DNA of 64,000 bases from Emcibacter sp048269205 (lineage in GTDB: Bacteria > Pseudomonadota > Alphaproteobacteria > Sphingomonadales > Emcibacteraceae). Below are positions 52,139-61,119 of this stretch, one piece after another. Both the position numbers and the translations under genes were made by a program. Location: contig NZ_JBLXJC010000001.1 of NCBI RefSeq assembly GCF_048269205.1, positions 868,001-932,000 of the forward strand. The letters are read 5' to 3'. The notes under the pieces are model-generated. The model was given only the letters and a program-made list of their open reading frames with translations. It had not been told where the DNA came from and did no database searches. The first letter of the stretch is position 1. Each line of letters begins with the position of its first letter.

Positions 52139-53362
52139 ATGACAAATACCAGGGATGCTCGAAAATTGTCGCTTTTGCTGGCAGTTCTGGTGGCGCTTTC
52201 ACCGATGGCCACGGACGCCTACCTTCCGGCTATTCCCACAATGGCAGAATTTTTCGGCGTGAAGGTCAGCTACATGGAGACCTCAATCAGTATATATATA
52301 CTGGGGCTGGGTGTTGGCCTGCTGCTTGGCGGTCCGCTTTCCGACCATTTCGGGCGCCGCCGCCTGAGCCGGATTGGTATTTTTGTCTTTCTTATCTGCT
52401 GCATCGGCATCATTTTTGCGCCTTCCGTTCCGGCCATTCTGGGACTGAGGTTCTTCCAGGCGATTGGCGGCGGTTTTGTCACGGTTATCGGCCCCGCCAT
52501 TGTCAGGGACCGTTTCGATGGCAAGGAGGCGGCCAGGGTTTTTGCACTTGTAGGGCTGATCATGGGGATCGCGCCGCTGGTGGCGCCGTCTCTCGGTTCC
52601 GTCATCCTTGCTTTTCTGGGCTGGCAATGGATTTTCGTTTTTATTGCCGTTTACGCCTTGATGTTGCTGCTGGTGATCATGCCCAGGCTTCCGGAACGCC
52701 GGCATAAACCGGAAGAGAAACTGACTGTTGGCGGCGTAATCAGGGATTATATCCATATTTTCCGTCACCGCCGGGCGCTGGGCTATATTCTGGCCCAGGC
52801 TTTCTGTGTGGCGGTCATGTTCACATTCCTGACCGGCTCCTCTTTCATGTATATCACCTATTTTGAGGTGTCCGAGTCCATGTTCCCTGTATACTTCGGG
52901 GCCAACATGGTCATGGCAATGGTGTTCAACCGGCTCAATCCGCTTCTTCTCAATTTCCTGACGCCACACCAGATCATGGGCATCGGGCTCGGCATTGCCA
53001 GCACCATGATGGTCCTGTTCGTGATTTTCAACCTAACCGGCAATGCGCGCCTTGAACTTGTGTTTCCGCTGATGATAGTCGGAATCGGGACGATGGGACT
53101 GGTCGGCCCCAACGGGATGAGCTGTTTCATGGCCTTTTTCCCGGAAAAAAGTGGCACCGCCAGCGGTGTACTTGGCACCATGCAGTATTTTGTTGGCGGC
53201 GCCCTCGGGTCTCTGGGAGGCCTGGTCAATGACGGCACACTTCTGCCCATGTCCCTGGTCATGGCCACGGGGGCAGTGGTTTCCGTTGTTTCCTATCTGG
53301 TTTTGGCCGGGGGACCGTTCCATGAACCGCCGGTCATTCGCCGTAGCGGGGAGCAAGGATAA
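52139..53362 (+). CDS. MFS multidrug exporter, Bcr/CflA type
   Basis: A 407-residue inner-membrane proton-driven exporter with 12 predicted helices. The Bcr/CflA opening LSPMATDAYLPAIPTMAEFF (about residues 20-39) is diagnostic, and loop 2-3 has the MFS motif GGPLSDHFGRRRLSR (about 62-76). The antiporter motif C (GIAPLVAPSLGS) lies in helix 5. Substrates of the family include bicyclomycin and chloramphenicol. The upstream repeats suggest repression. It interrupts the usual ychF-maoC neighbourhood on the opposite strand, so it is probably a later insertion. Confidence 0.93.
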   Translation: MTNTRDARKLSLLLAVLVALSPMATDAYLPAIPTMAEFFGVKVSYMETSISIYILGLGVGLLLGGPLSDHFGRRRLSRIGIFVFLICCIGIIFAPSVPAILGLRFFQAIGGGFVTVIGPAIVRDRFDGKEAARVFALVGLIMGIAPLVAPSLGSVILAFLGWQWIFVFIAVYALMLLLVIMPRLPERRHKPEEKLTVGGVIRDYIHIFRHRRALGYILAQAFCVAVMFTFLTGSSFMYITYFEVSESMFPVYFGANMVMAMVFNRLNPLLLNFLTPHQIMGIGLGIASTMMVLFVIFNLTGNARLELVFPLMIVGIGTMGLVGPNGMSCFMAFFPEKSGTASGVLGTMQYFVGGALGSLGGLVNDGTLLPMSLVMATGAVVSVVSYLVLAGGPFHEPPVIRRSGEQG

Positions 53363-53383
53363 CAGGCTGGAGACAGTTCCGGT

Positions 53384-54487
53384 TCAGGTGTTGAACCGGA
53401 AATGCATCACATCGCCGTCCTGAACAATATATTCCTTGCCCTCCAGACGCATTTTACCGGCTTCCTTGGCGCCGTTTTCACCATTGCAGGCGATATAGTC
53501 GTCATAGGCTATGGTTTCCGCCCGGATGAAGCCATGTTCAAAATCCGTATGAATAACCCCGGCGGCTTGCGGCGCTTTTGTATTCCGGGTGACGGTCCAG
53601 GCCCGGGCCTCTTTTGGTCCGACGGTAAAATAAGTGATGAGCTTTAGAAGATCATAGCCGGCGCGGATCACCCGGCCAAGACCGGTCTCGCCGAGGCCGA
53701 GTTCTTCAAGGAAGGCTTTCTGTTCTTCCTGATCTTCCAGCTGTGCGATTTCTTCCTCGATGGCGGCGCAGATATTCACTGTTCCAGCGCCTTCAGCGGC
53801 GGCCATTTCTTCCACCTGACGGGTCAGCTCATTGCCATCGGCCGCATCTTCTTCGTTGACATTACAGACATAAAGGACAGGCTTCGTTGTCAATAACTGA
53901 AGTTCGGTGAGAATTTTTTCCTCGTCTTCGTCTTTTACTTCAGTTTTGCGGGCCGGCAGGCCTTCCTGAAGAACGGCGAGGGCGCGTTCCAGTATAACCA
54001 TGATCGCTTTGGCTTCTTTATCCTGTCCGCGAAGCCGTCGTACAAGGCCATCTTTCCGTTTCTCGAGGCTTTCCATGTCGGCCAGCATCAGTTCGGTCTC
54101 GATGGTTTCCTTGTCGGCGATGGGGTCAACCTTGCCGTCCACATGGGTAATGTCGTCATCTTCAAAACAACGCAGCACATGGATGATGGCGTCGACTTCG
54201 CGAATATTGGCCAGGAACTGGTTGCCCAGGCCTTCTCCCTTTGAGGCGCCGCGCACCAGCCCGGCGATATCCACAAAGCTGAGCTGGGTGGGGATGATTT
54301 CCTTTGATCCGGCGATTTCGGCCAGTTTGGCAAGCCGCGGGTCGGGGACCGGAACCTGGCCCACATTGGGTTCGATGGTGCAGAAGGGATAGTTGGCTGC
54401 CGCAGCGGCCGCCGTATTGGTCAGCGCATTGAACAATGTTGACTTGCCCACATTGGGAAGACCCACAATACCGCATTTAAAACCCAT
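53384..54487 (-). CDS. ychF: Redox-regulated GTPase-fold ATPase YchF
   Basis: A 367-residue member of the Obg-related OLA1/YchF family, which binds ribosomes and hydrolyses ATP in preference to GTP. The P-loop is GIVGLPNVGKSTLFNALTNT (about residues 5-24), and the second switch motif is FVDIAGLVRGASKGEGLGNQ. A coiled-coil and the C-terminal TGS domain (LITYFTVGPKEARAWTV) follow. Length and domain order are normal. It is the last gene of the prs-rplY-pth-ychF group, 12 bases after pth. Confidence 0.97.
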   Translation of the reverse strand: MGFKCGIVGLPNVGKSTLFNALTNTAAAAAANYPFCTIEPNVGQVPVPDPRLAKLAEIAGSKEIIPTQLSFVDIAGLVRGASKGEGLGNQFLANIREVDAIIHVLRCFEDDDITHVDGKVDPIADKETIETELMLADMESLEKRKDGLVRRLRGQDKEAKAIMVILERALAVLQEGLPARKTEVKDEDEEKILTELQLLTTKPVLYVCNVNEEDAADGNELTRQVEEMAAAEGAGTVNICAAIEEEIAQLEDQEEQKAFLEELGLGETGLGRVIRAGYDLLKLITYFTVGPKEARAWTVTRNTKAPQAAGVIHTDFEHGFIRAETIAYDDYIACNGENGAKEAGKMRLEGKEYIVQDGDVMHFRFNT

Positions 54488-54499
54488 GTTCGTATCCTG

Positions 54500-55123
54500 T
54501 TACTGGTTTGTTGTTTGATCGTCTGGTGTATCTTTTTTCGGCGCTTTTTTCGGGGCAGGGGGCTTGAGGATCAGCCCGACGGCATTCAGAAATGCCGCTC
54601 CGCCCTCGGCCAGTTTAGGGGCGGCGTCCGCCACCGCATCGAGAAGCGGTTCCAGCCAGTCCCTGTCCTTTTTTGAAAAATCGCCAAGCACATGCCCGGT
54701 GACCTGGTCCTTGTCGCCGGGATGACCAATACCCATGCGGATCCGGTGGTAATCCTTGCCGATATGCTGATCGATACTTCTCAGGCCGTTATGGCCGGCA
54801 TGACCGCCGCCGGTCTTGAACTTGATCTTTCCTGCCGGAATATCCAGTTCGTCATGAAAAACGATGACATCCTCAGGCGACAGCTTGAAATAGCGCATGG
54901 CTTCGCCGACGGCCTGTCCGGAAAGATTCATAAATGTCAGGGGTTTCAGAATCAGACATTTTTCTGTGCCCAGGCGTCCTTCGCAGATTTCGGACTGGAA
55001 GCGTTCCCGGGGGATGGAAAAATTTTGGCGGCGGGCAATACTGTCCGCCGCCATGAACCCGATGTTATGCCGGTTGTTGTCGTATTTGTCGCCCGGATTG
55101 CCGAGCCCGACCAGTAACAACAT
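54500..55123 (-). CDS. pth: Peptidyl-tRNA hydrolase
   Basis: Frees tRNA from peptidyl-tRNAs that drop off the ribosome. The 207 residues begin LLVGLGNPGDKYDNNRHNIG (about residues 3-22) with the catalytic His in RHNIGF. The motifs TFMNLSGQAVGEAM, DELDIPAGKIKFKTGGGHAG and HNGLRSIDQHIGKDYHRIRM follow. A Lys-rich Pro/Ala tail extends beyond the catalytic domain (about residues 188-207). It lies between rplY and ychF on one strand, an order conserved in alphaproteobacteria. Confidence 0.97.
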   Translation of the reverse strand: MLLLVGLGNPGDKYDNNRHNIGFMAADSIARRQNFSIPRERFQSEICEGRLGTEKCLILKPLTFMNLSGQAVGEAMRYFKLSPEDVIVFHDELDIPAGKIKFKTGGGHAGHNGLRSIDQHIGKDYHRIRMGIGHPGDKDQVTGHVLGDFSKKDRDWLEPLLDAVADAAPKLAEGGAAFLNAVGLILKPPAPKKAPKKDTPDDQTTNQ

Positions 55124-55150
55124 GGCAGGATCCTGTCTGAAATGAGAGGA

Positions 55151-55810
55151 TTAATCCTCGCTTTCGCCTTCTTCTGCGGCTGCTGCGGCCTCTTCGCCTT
55201 CTTCAGCGGCTGCGGCTTCTGCTTCCTCTTCTTCGGCGCTTTTCAGTGCGCTCGGAGCAGCGATCGTGGCGATGGTAAAGTCGCGGTCTTCAATGACCGG
55301 CACCACGCCCTTGGGAAGTTTCACGGCGCTGATGTGAACGCTTTCACCCAATTCAAGCTCGGAGATATCGATCTCGATAGCTTCGGGGATGGCATTCGCA
55401 GGGCAGCTGAATTCGATCTCGTGACGCACCACGTTCAGAACGCCACCGGCTTTCAGGCCCGGGCACTCTTCTTCATTGAGGAAGTGAACCGGAATATTGA
55501 TGTTGATGGAAGAGCCCTGTGCCAGACGCAGAAAATCCACATGCATCGGCCAGTCAGTTACCGGGTGGAACTGCACGTCACGGGGCAGAACCATTTCTTT
55601 TTTTCCACCTACTTCAATATCGTAACTGGTGTTCAGGAAGCCGCCTGTGTTCAGCTGCTTTACAAGTTCAATGCGGTTGACGGTAACTGTCACCGGATCT
55701 TTTTTGTTGCCGTAAATAACGGCGGGAATTTTGTCTTCTCTCCGCAGAGCGCGAGAGGACCCCTTACCCGCTTTTTCGCGCAACTCAGCTTTAATAACTG
55801 GGTTTGCCAT
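55151..55810 (-). CDS. rplY: Ribosomal protein L25 (long, Ctc form)
   Basis: The 219-residue long form of bL25, which binds 5S rRNA. The N-terminal L25 domain includes LREKAGKGSSRALRREDKIP (about residues 10-29). A C-terminal TL5/Ctc domain follows with VHFLNEEECPGLKAGGVLNV near residues 107-126. The end is an acidic Ala/Glu-rich tail (EEEEAEAAAAEEGEEAAAAA), typical of this form. It lies between pth and prs. Confidence 0.96.
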   Translation of the reverse strand: MANPVIKAELREKAGKGSSRALRREDKIPAVIYGNKKDPVTVTVNRIELVKQLNTGGFLNTSYDIEVGGKKEMVLPRDVQFHPVTDWPMHVDFLRLAQGSSININIPVHFLNEEECPGLKAGGVLNVVRHEIEFSCPANAIPEAIEIDISELELGESVHISAVKLPKGVVPVIEDRDFTIATIAAPSALKSAEEEEAEAAAAEEGEEAAAAAEEGESED

Positions 55811-56006
55811 ATTGAATTCTCCTTAAAAATAAAACGCGGCCGGTGGCCTCCAGGGGTGCCACGGTCCGTAAGTCGCCGCTTTTACCCCGTAAAAGGTCAA
55901 AAGACAATCACTAATTGGCACTAATTGGGACAAAATGTCATTATTTGACCGGTTCAGCGGCAGTCGGCGGGCCGGACTATATCGGCCCGGATAACATTTC
56001 TGCTTG

Positions 56007-56939
56007 TTAGTTGAACAGAACCGAGACGGAAAGCTCTTCGTGAATGCGCTTGATGGCTTCGGCAAACAGCGGTGCAATGGTGATCTGGCGGATGTTATGG
56101 GCATTGCGGACGCTTTCAGTCGCCATAATGCTGTCAGTAGTGACCAGACTGTCCATATCACTGTTGGTCACGCGCTCCACAGCCTTGCCGGAAAGTACGC
56201 CATGCGCCACATAGGCGCTGACTGCGGTAGCGCCGTGCGCTTTCAGGGCACCGGCGGCATTGCACAGGGTGCCGGCGGAATCCACAATATCGTCAACCAG
56301 AATGCAGTTATAGCCTTCCACATCGCCGATTACGTTCATCACTTCGGAAACTCCGGCCCGTTCCCGCCGTTTGTCGATGATGGCCAGCGGGGCATCCAGG
56401 CGATTGGCATAGGCCCGGGCACGAACCACGCCGCCCACGTCCGGGGAGACAATCATCAGTTTTTCAGTATCATATTTTTCCTTGATGTCCTGGATCAGGA
56501 CGGGAGAGGCAAACAGGTTGTCCGTGGGAATGTCAAAAAAGCCCTGGATCTGCCCGGCATGCAGGTCCATGGTCAGGACCCGGTCGGCACCTGCTGTGGT
56601 AATCAGGTTTGCCACCAGCTTGGCGGAGATTGGCGTACGCGGCCCCGGTTTGCGATCCTGGCGGGCATAACCGAAATAAGGGACCACCGCGGTGATGCGC
56701 CGTGCAGAAGCCCGGCGCAGGGCATCGATACAGATCAGGAGCTCCATCAGGTTATCGTTGGCCGGGAAATTTGTCGGCTGGATCAGGAATACATCCTCAC
56801 CCCTCACATTTTCCTGTATTTCGACCCAGATTTCCTCATCGGAAAATCTTTTGATATCCGCCTTTACAAGTTCCATATCAAGACAGGCGGCAATGGCTTC
56901 GGAAAGCTGGAGGTTACTGTTTCCTGACAAGAGCTTCAT
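56007..56939 (-). CDS. prs: Ribose-phosphate pyrophosphokinase
   Basis: Makes PRPP from ribose 5-phosphate and ATP for nucleotide, histidine and tryptophan synthesis; it also supplies the apt reaction. The 310 residues start MKLLSGNSNLQLSEAIAACL. The flexible loop YARQDRKPGPRTPISAKLVA lies near residues 94-113, VSPDVGGVVRARAYANRLDA near residues 162-181, and the PRPP site ILVDDIVDSAGTLCNAAGAL near residues 215-234. I take ATG 56939 with GAGG upstream; an earlier ATG 39 bases before it adds unrelated residues. Confidence 0.97.
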   Translation of the reverse strand: MKLLSGNSNLQLSEAIAACLDMELVKADIKRFSDEEIWVEIQENVRGEDVFLIQPTNFPANDNLMELLICIDALRRASARRITAVVPYFGYARQDRKPGPRTPISAKLVANLITTAGADRVLTMDLHAGQIQGFFDIPTDNLFASPVLIQDIKEKYDTEKLMIVSPDVGGVVRARAYANRLDAPLAIIDKRRERAGVSEVMNVIGDVEGYNCILVDDIVDSAGTLCNAAGALKAHGATAVSAYVAHGVLSGKAVERVTNSDMDSLVTTDSIMATESVRNAHNIRQITIAPLFAEAIKRIHEELSVSVLFN

Positions 56940-57377
56940 TTTTTGAAATACCTCATTCTGGAATATGACGCGTGACACTGTTTGCCGGTGAATCCCTTAT
57001 AGCGGCAGTTTGCCGAAAAAGCGACTCCGGTGTTGAAAACGGGCGGACGCTATCAGGGTGTAACCCGGCTGTAAAGGAGAGATATATTTTTTGTGTATTC
57101 CCGGCTCTGCGGAGGTCTCTCACGTAAAAGTGAAAAAAATCGGAAAAAGCCCAGTCCCTCGATCTGGCGCTATTTATGGTAAATAAAGTGTTAATTATCA
57201 GCGACATAGAAGGGAGTTTTGAATGTACAGGATCATGTGCCGAGAATTTCGCCAATTTCTCACAGTTATTTGAGTGTCGCTGGCCAGCTGTTTCGGCAAC
57301 CCTTTAAGGGGTGGGAGAATAACATTCTTCTGCTCGTATTGTTTTTGTTTCTTTGTAATGCAATGGAGGATTTGGCA
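56940..57377. other. Intergenic region between prs and the PEP-CTERM protein gene
   Basis: This 438-base space is divergent: prs reads left and the PEP-CTERM gene reads right. It should hold both promoters. An AT-rich run near 57175-57205 (including TAAATAAAGTG) is a possible promoter zone for the right gene. An in-frame opening from 57219 to 57377 lacks coding character and a ribosome-binding site. No RNA gene is recognised. Confidence 0.4.
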
Positions 57378-58184
57378 ATGACTTTGTACAGGAATAAACT
57401 GATCGGAATGATGATGGCTGCAGGGCTACTGGCTTGGGCGTCCCCGGCCAGTGCCACGAAGGTAAATCTCGAGATCACAAATTTATCTCAATCCGACGGG
57501 CTCTATTTTACGCCGGTCTGGGTCGGCTTTCATGACGGAAATTTCGATCTGTTTAATAGCGGGGAAACAGCGTCGGCCTCACTGGAGGCCCTTGCAGAAG
57601 GAGGGGATACTTCGGGGGTAAGCAGCGATTTTGGCGCATCAGCCAATATCGGGGCTGTGGAGACCACCATTACCTCGCCCGGCGGATTTGCCCCACTGCC
57701 GGTATTTGACCCCATGGAAACAGTTTCCACCATGTTTGACCTGGATGCGCTGACCAGCGGCTATCTGACGTTTGCCTCCATGATCATACCTTCCAACGAT
57801 GGTTTCTTTGGCAATATGGACGCCATTTCCCTGTTTGATTCAGAGGGAAACTTTGTCGGTGTCGAACTGACCATCTTTTCGGATATGATCTGGGATGCGG
57901 GAACCGAGGTGAATGACGGTCTTGGAGCGCCTTTCTCCGTGCTTGGTGGCGTTTCAACTGATGAGGGTGGTACCATTCAGCTACATAGCGGTCTGGCCAC
58001 CCTGGCGGGAACCGAAACGGCAGCCGGAACCATACTTGGCGATTATGTGGGTGATTTCAGCGAGAGGTTCGCCGTCGCAAGAATTACCATATCCCAGGTG
58101 CCTGAACCTGCCATGTTGTCCCTGATGGGACTTGGTGTGGCAGGCCTTCTGGGCCTGTCCCGCAGAAGGCGCCAGCTGGCTTGA
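57378..58184 (+). CDS. Spondin_N-domain protein with PEP-CTERM sorting signal
   Basis: A 268-residue exported protein. The signal peptide (about residues 1-25) ends PASAT. The body is a Spondin_N domain: VNLEITNLSQSDGLYFTPVW near residues 28-47, VWVGFHDGNFDLFNSGETAS next, and a closing ARITIS. The C-terminus is a complete PEP-CTERM signal: VPEPAMLSLMGLGVAGLLGL, then SRRRRQ, that is, a PEP box, a membrane helix and a basic end. Such proteins are cut by an exosortase (EpsH/XrtA) and usually go with exopolysaccharide. I take ATG 57378 with GGAGG eight bases before it. No exosortase is seen in the window. Confidence 0.88.
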   Translation: MTLYRNKLIGMMMAAGLLAWASPASATKVNLEITNLSQSDGLYFTPVWVGFHDGNFDLFNSGETASASLEALAEGGDTSGVSSDFGASANIGAVETTITSPGGFAPLPVFDPMETVSTMFDLDALTSGYLTFASMIIPSNDGFFGNMDAISLFDSEGNFVGVELTIFSDMIWDAGTEVNDGLGAPFSVLGGVSTDEGGTIQLHSGLATLAGTETAAGTILGDYVGDFSERFAVARITISQVPEPAMLSLMGLGVAGLLGLSRRRRQLA

Positions 58185-58219
58185 GATGTCAACTGGCCGG
58201 AAAACGGAGTTGCAGAGAG

Positions 58220-58246
58220 GGGCGGCCGGAAACGGCCGCCCTTTTT
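58220..58246 (+). terminator. Terminator after the PEP-CTERM protein gene
   Basis: GGGCGGCCG at 58220-58228 pairs with CGGCCGCCC at 58233-58241 around a GAAA loop, followed by five T. It ends where the convergent pgeF gene ends. Confidence 0.93.
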
Positions 58247-59025
58247 CAGCTCAGCATGATCATCGAAATCTGACGGCCGTAGTCGGTCTCTTTCCTGTGC
58301 GTGCTGCGCCGGTAGCTGAAGAACTTGTCTTCTTCGGCATAGGTGTCATGGTCCAGGCTGTCGACTTTTCCGATGCCGGCTTTGACCAGTCGGTCCCGGA
58401 TGTATCCCTGAAGGTCGAACATGAAATGGCCCTGCTTTTCTGCGGCCGCAAACAAATTGTCATTATCGGGGCTCTGCTCGATAAAACGATCCCGGAATTC
58501 CGGGCCTACTTCATAGGTTTTCTGCGTGATGCAGGGGCCGATAGCGGCTGAGATATTGTCTGCTTTCGCACCCTGGAACTCCATTTCCCTGAGTGTGTTT
58601 TCCAGTACACCGTTGAAAGCCCCCTGCCAGCCGGCGTGTGCGGCGGCAATTACACCGGCAGACTGGTCGGCCAGCAGCACCGGGGCGCAATCCGCCGTCA
58701 GTATGGAAATGGCGACGTTTTTTTGTTTTGTGACAATGGCGTCTGCCTTCTTTTTATTGGGCAGAAGCTCCCAGGGGCGTTCCAGCCGGAGTACCTCCGT
58801 GCTGTGGACCTGATAAACTCCGCAGAGGGTGGCGTCTGCCGCACCAATGGCCTCGAGGCAGGCCTGCCGGTTGGCCAGTACATCTTCCTGATAATCCCGG
58901 GAACCGATGCCGCAATTCAGGCTCTCGTATATGCCGCTGGAACTACCGCCGTTACGGGTAAAAAAACCATGCCGGATGCCTTTGACATCGTTGAGCAGGG
59001 GACTGGTAAGAAATTCAGCACTCAT
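58246..59025 (-). CDS. pgeF: Peptidoglycan editing factor PgeF (YfiH/laccase-domain)
   Basis: A 259-residue Zn-dependent cytoplasmic protein that removes misplaced amino acids from peptidoglycan precursors; older annotation called it a laccase. The metal ligands and core motifs are visible: SILTADCAPVLLAD (about residues 108-121), AAHAGWQGAFNGVLENTLRE (about 130-149) and GPCITQKTYEVGPEF (about 164-178). It is the last gene of an operon with lgt and the MidA-type gene on the same strand, one base after the latter's stop, a common order in alphaproteobacteria. Confidence 0.93.
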   Translation of the reverse strand: MSAEFLTSPLLNDVKGIRHGFFTRNGGSSSGIYESLNCGIGSRDYQEDVLANRQACLEAIGAADATLCGVYQVHSTEVLRLERPWELLPNKKKADAIVTKQKNVAISILTADCAPVLLADQSAGVIAAAHAGWQGAFNGVLENTLREMEFQGAKADNISAAIGPCITQKTYEVGPEFRDRFIEQSPDNDNLFAAAEKQGHFMFDLQGYIRDRLVKAGIGKVDSLDHDTYAEEDKFFSYRRSTHRKETDYGRQISMIMLS

Positions 59026-59026
59026 C

Positions 59027-60121
59027 TTAAAATCCTGTGGGTTGAGGGATGCCGGGATCGATCAGGGCCATTACCTTGAACAGGCTGCCCATTTCTTCCG
59101 GGGAAATAAGTCGTTTCAGCGCAGACATGACGTCCGCTTTTTGTTTCTCGTCCGCCTTCAGAAGCAGGGACCGGGCACGTTGTTCTATGCCAACGGCGGT
59201 CAGGAAATCGCCCTGGGTGACGGGCCCCAGGACCCGGCTGCCGATGGATTCCGCACATTCCTTGAGCCGCTGGAAATTCACATGGGCCGTCAGGTCGGCA
59301 TCGCCCGGTTTTTCGAATACATTTACATATTCATGTTTCTCCAGAGCCTGGAATGTATCGCCGGTGCTATGGTGATCGTGGCCATAGTCGATGAACAGGG
59401 CGACTCCGCCGTGATCTTTCAGATGTTCTGCAAGGTCCCGAACGATATTTTCCGCCGCGCTGCAGATCTCCGAAATCGCGCCTGGTTCCGCCCTTATCAG
59501 CGCATCGGGAACAAGGTCCGGTGTCATGACCGGTTCCGGACTAAGCACAAACCGGAGGTCGGTTCCGGAAGTATCCAGCCCCACCAGCCGTTCGTGCCAG
59601 CCTTTGTCCCCTTTTTGAAACTGCCGGATCGGCAGGGCGTCAAAAAATTCATTGGCCACCAGAAAAAGGGGGCCGTCCCGGTCGGTTTCCAGAATTTCGC
59701 TGAGACGATCATGCCATAGCGGTTCGGTGAAAGGAGCAAGCTTTTCAGTCTGGACCCCGCGCAGGGTGGGGGAGGTTTCCACAAGATGCACGGTAAGGGC
59801 ATCCTGAAGGCCGGGAACAATTTTCATGGCCCGCAATATGTCCGCCATCAGTGTACCGCGCCCGGGGCCGAGTTCTGCCAGATGCACCCGGGAGGGTGAA
59901 CCCATGTTTAGCCAGTTCTGCGCCATCCACAACCCGATCATTTCCCCGAACATCTGGCTGACTTCCGGCGCGGTAATAAAATCTCCGGATGCACCGAAGG
60001 GATCCTGTTTCATGTAATAACCATGTTCCGGATTTCCGAGTGCTTCAGCCATGTAAAGCGAAAGCGGAATCGGACCCTGCAGGTCGATCAGTTTGATCAG
60101 ATGCTGTTTCAGTTCATTCAT
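59027..60121 (-). CDS. MidA/NDUFAF7-type SAM-dependent methyltransferase
   Basis: A 364-residue class I methyltransferase of the family whose mitochondrial member NDUFAF7 methylates an Arg of complex I subunit NDUFS2. The SAM-binding motif is VHLAELGPGRGTLMADILRA (about residues 79-98), with the family-specific N-terminus IPLSLYMAEALGNPEHGYYM near residues 18-37, GASGDFITAPEVSQMFGEMI next, and ANEFFDALPIRQF near residues 158-170. Methylation of the bacterial complex I counterpart is inference. It lies between lgt and pgeF in one operon. Confidence 0.9.
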   Translation of the reverse strand: MNELKQHLIKLIDLQGPIPLSLYMAEALGNPEHGYYMKQDPFGASGDFITAPEVSQMFGEMIGLWMAQNWLNMGSPSRVHLAELGPGRGTLMADILRAMKIVPGLQDALTVHLVETSPTLRGVQTEKLAPFTEPLWHDRLSEILETDRDGPLFLVANEFFDALPIRQFQKGDKGWHERLVGLDTSGTDLRFVLSPEPVMTPDLVPDALIRAEPGAISEICSAAENIVRDLAEHLKDHGGVALFIDYGHDHHSTGDTFQALEKHEYVNVFEKPGDADLTAHVNFQRLKECAESIGSRVLGPVTQGDFLTAVGIEQRARSLLLKADEKQKADVMSALKRLISPEEMGSLFKVMALIDPGIPQPTGF

Positions 60122-60139
60122 AATACAGGTCCCTGAACT

Positions 60140-60961
60140 CTAGGGGATCAGCTTTTTCTTTGGCCGCAATATCAGGTAAAGCCCCACAAGCACCATCGGT
60201 ATGGACAACAGTTGCCCCATAGTCAGGAAATCAGTGCCCCACAAAAAGTTCAGATGGCTGTCCGGTTGCCTGAAGTTTTCAACGATGGTTCTGCTAGCAG
60301 CATACCCGATCAGGAAGGCGCCTGCAATCAGGCCCGGTTTTTGTCGTGCTTTGGTGAAATAATAAAGGAGGGATAAAAGCAGAAACAGGACAACGCCTTC
60401 CAGCGCAGCTTCATAGAGCTGGCTCGGGTGGCGGGGCAGGGGGCCACCGTTTGGAAAGACCATGCCGATGGGGGCATCAGTCACCCGGCCGAAAAGTTCC
60501 CCGTTGATAAAATTGGCGATCCGGCCCAGAAACAGGCCGATGGGGGCGACACAGGCGACAAGATCTGCAAACCTGAGAAAGGGAACCTTTGACTTGTAAC
60601 AGAAATACCAGGTGCCCAGCGCCACGCCTATGAACCCCCCGTGAAAGGACATGCCGCCATCCCACAGGGCGAGTATTTTGTCCGGATTGGCCAGGTAATA
60701 GTTCAGGTTATAGAACAGGACATAGCCAAGCCGCCCGCCGAGGATGGTGCCGAGCATGGCCCAAAAGGCGAAATCCGCCACATGTTGCCTGTTGCAGGGG
60801 GCGCCTTTTACCTTGATCAGCTTCAGCATATAGCCCCATCCCAAAATCCATCCGGCCAGATAGGCGAGGCTGTACCAGCGAATCGTCAGGGGACCGATTT
60901 CCAGCAGAACGGGATCAATATCGGGATAGGCAAGCGCGGAAGAAAAGAGAAATTCAATCAT
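60140..60961 (-). CDS. lgt: Prolipoprotein diacylglyceryl transferase
   Basis: Adds diacylglycerol to the lipobox Cys of prolipoproteins; inner membrane. The 273 residues contain seven membrane helices. The signature GRIANFINGELFGRVTD lies near residues 146-162, with the essential Arg and Asn, and the catalytic-face GGMSFHGGFIGVALG near residues 101-115 with the conserved His. A lipoprotein client, the Sel1 protein at 26480, is in this window. It is the first gene of the lgt-midA-pgeF operon and is divergent from ubiK. Confidence 0.97.
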   Translation of the reverse strand: MIEFLFSSALAYPDIDPVLLEIGPLTIRWYSLAYLAGWILGWGYMLKLIKVKGAPCNRQHVADFAFWAMLGTILGGRLGYVLFYNLNYYLANPDKILALWDGGMSFHGGFIGVALGTWYFCYKSKVPFLRFADLVACVAPIGLFLGRIANFINGELFGRVTDAPIGMVFPNGGPLPRHPSQLYEAALEGVVLFLLLSLLYYFTKARQKPGLIAGAFLIGYAASRTIVENFRQPDSHLNFLWGTDFLTMGQLLSIPMVLVGLYLILRPKKKLIP

Positions 60962-61119
60962 AAAAATATGCCGGACATCGCTGTTTTACAGTCATTTGCC
61001 AATTATCATGACGCTCTTTGGGGGGAAGTCAAGCAATCCGATCTGGAATCTTCTTGGCAAGACACCGGGGATTGTTCATATTGAAGAGAACGAATTTGAA
61101 CAGACAGGAAACCGATCCG

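Noticed and set aside
61018..61119. Longer N-terminus of the UbiK protein from 61018
   Set aside because: The extra residues are not helical family sequence, and GTG 61120 with AGGAA gives the usual length.
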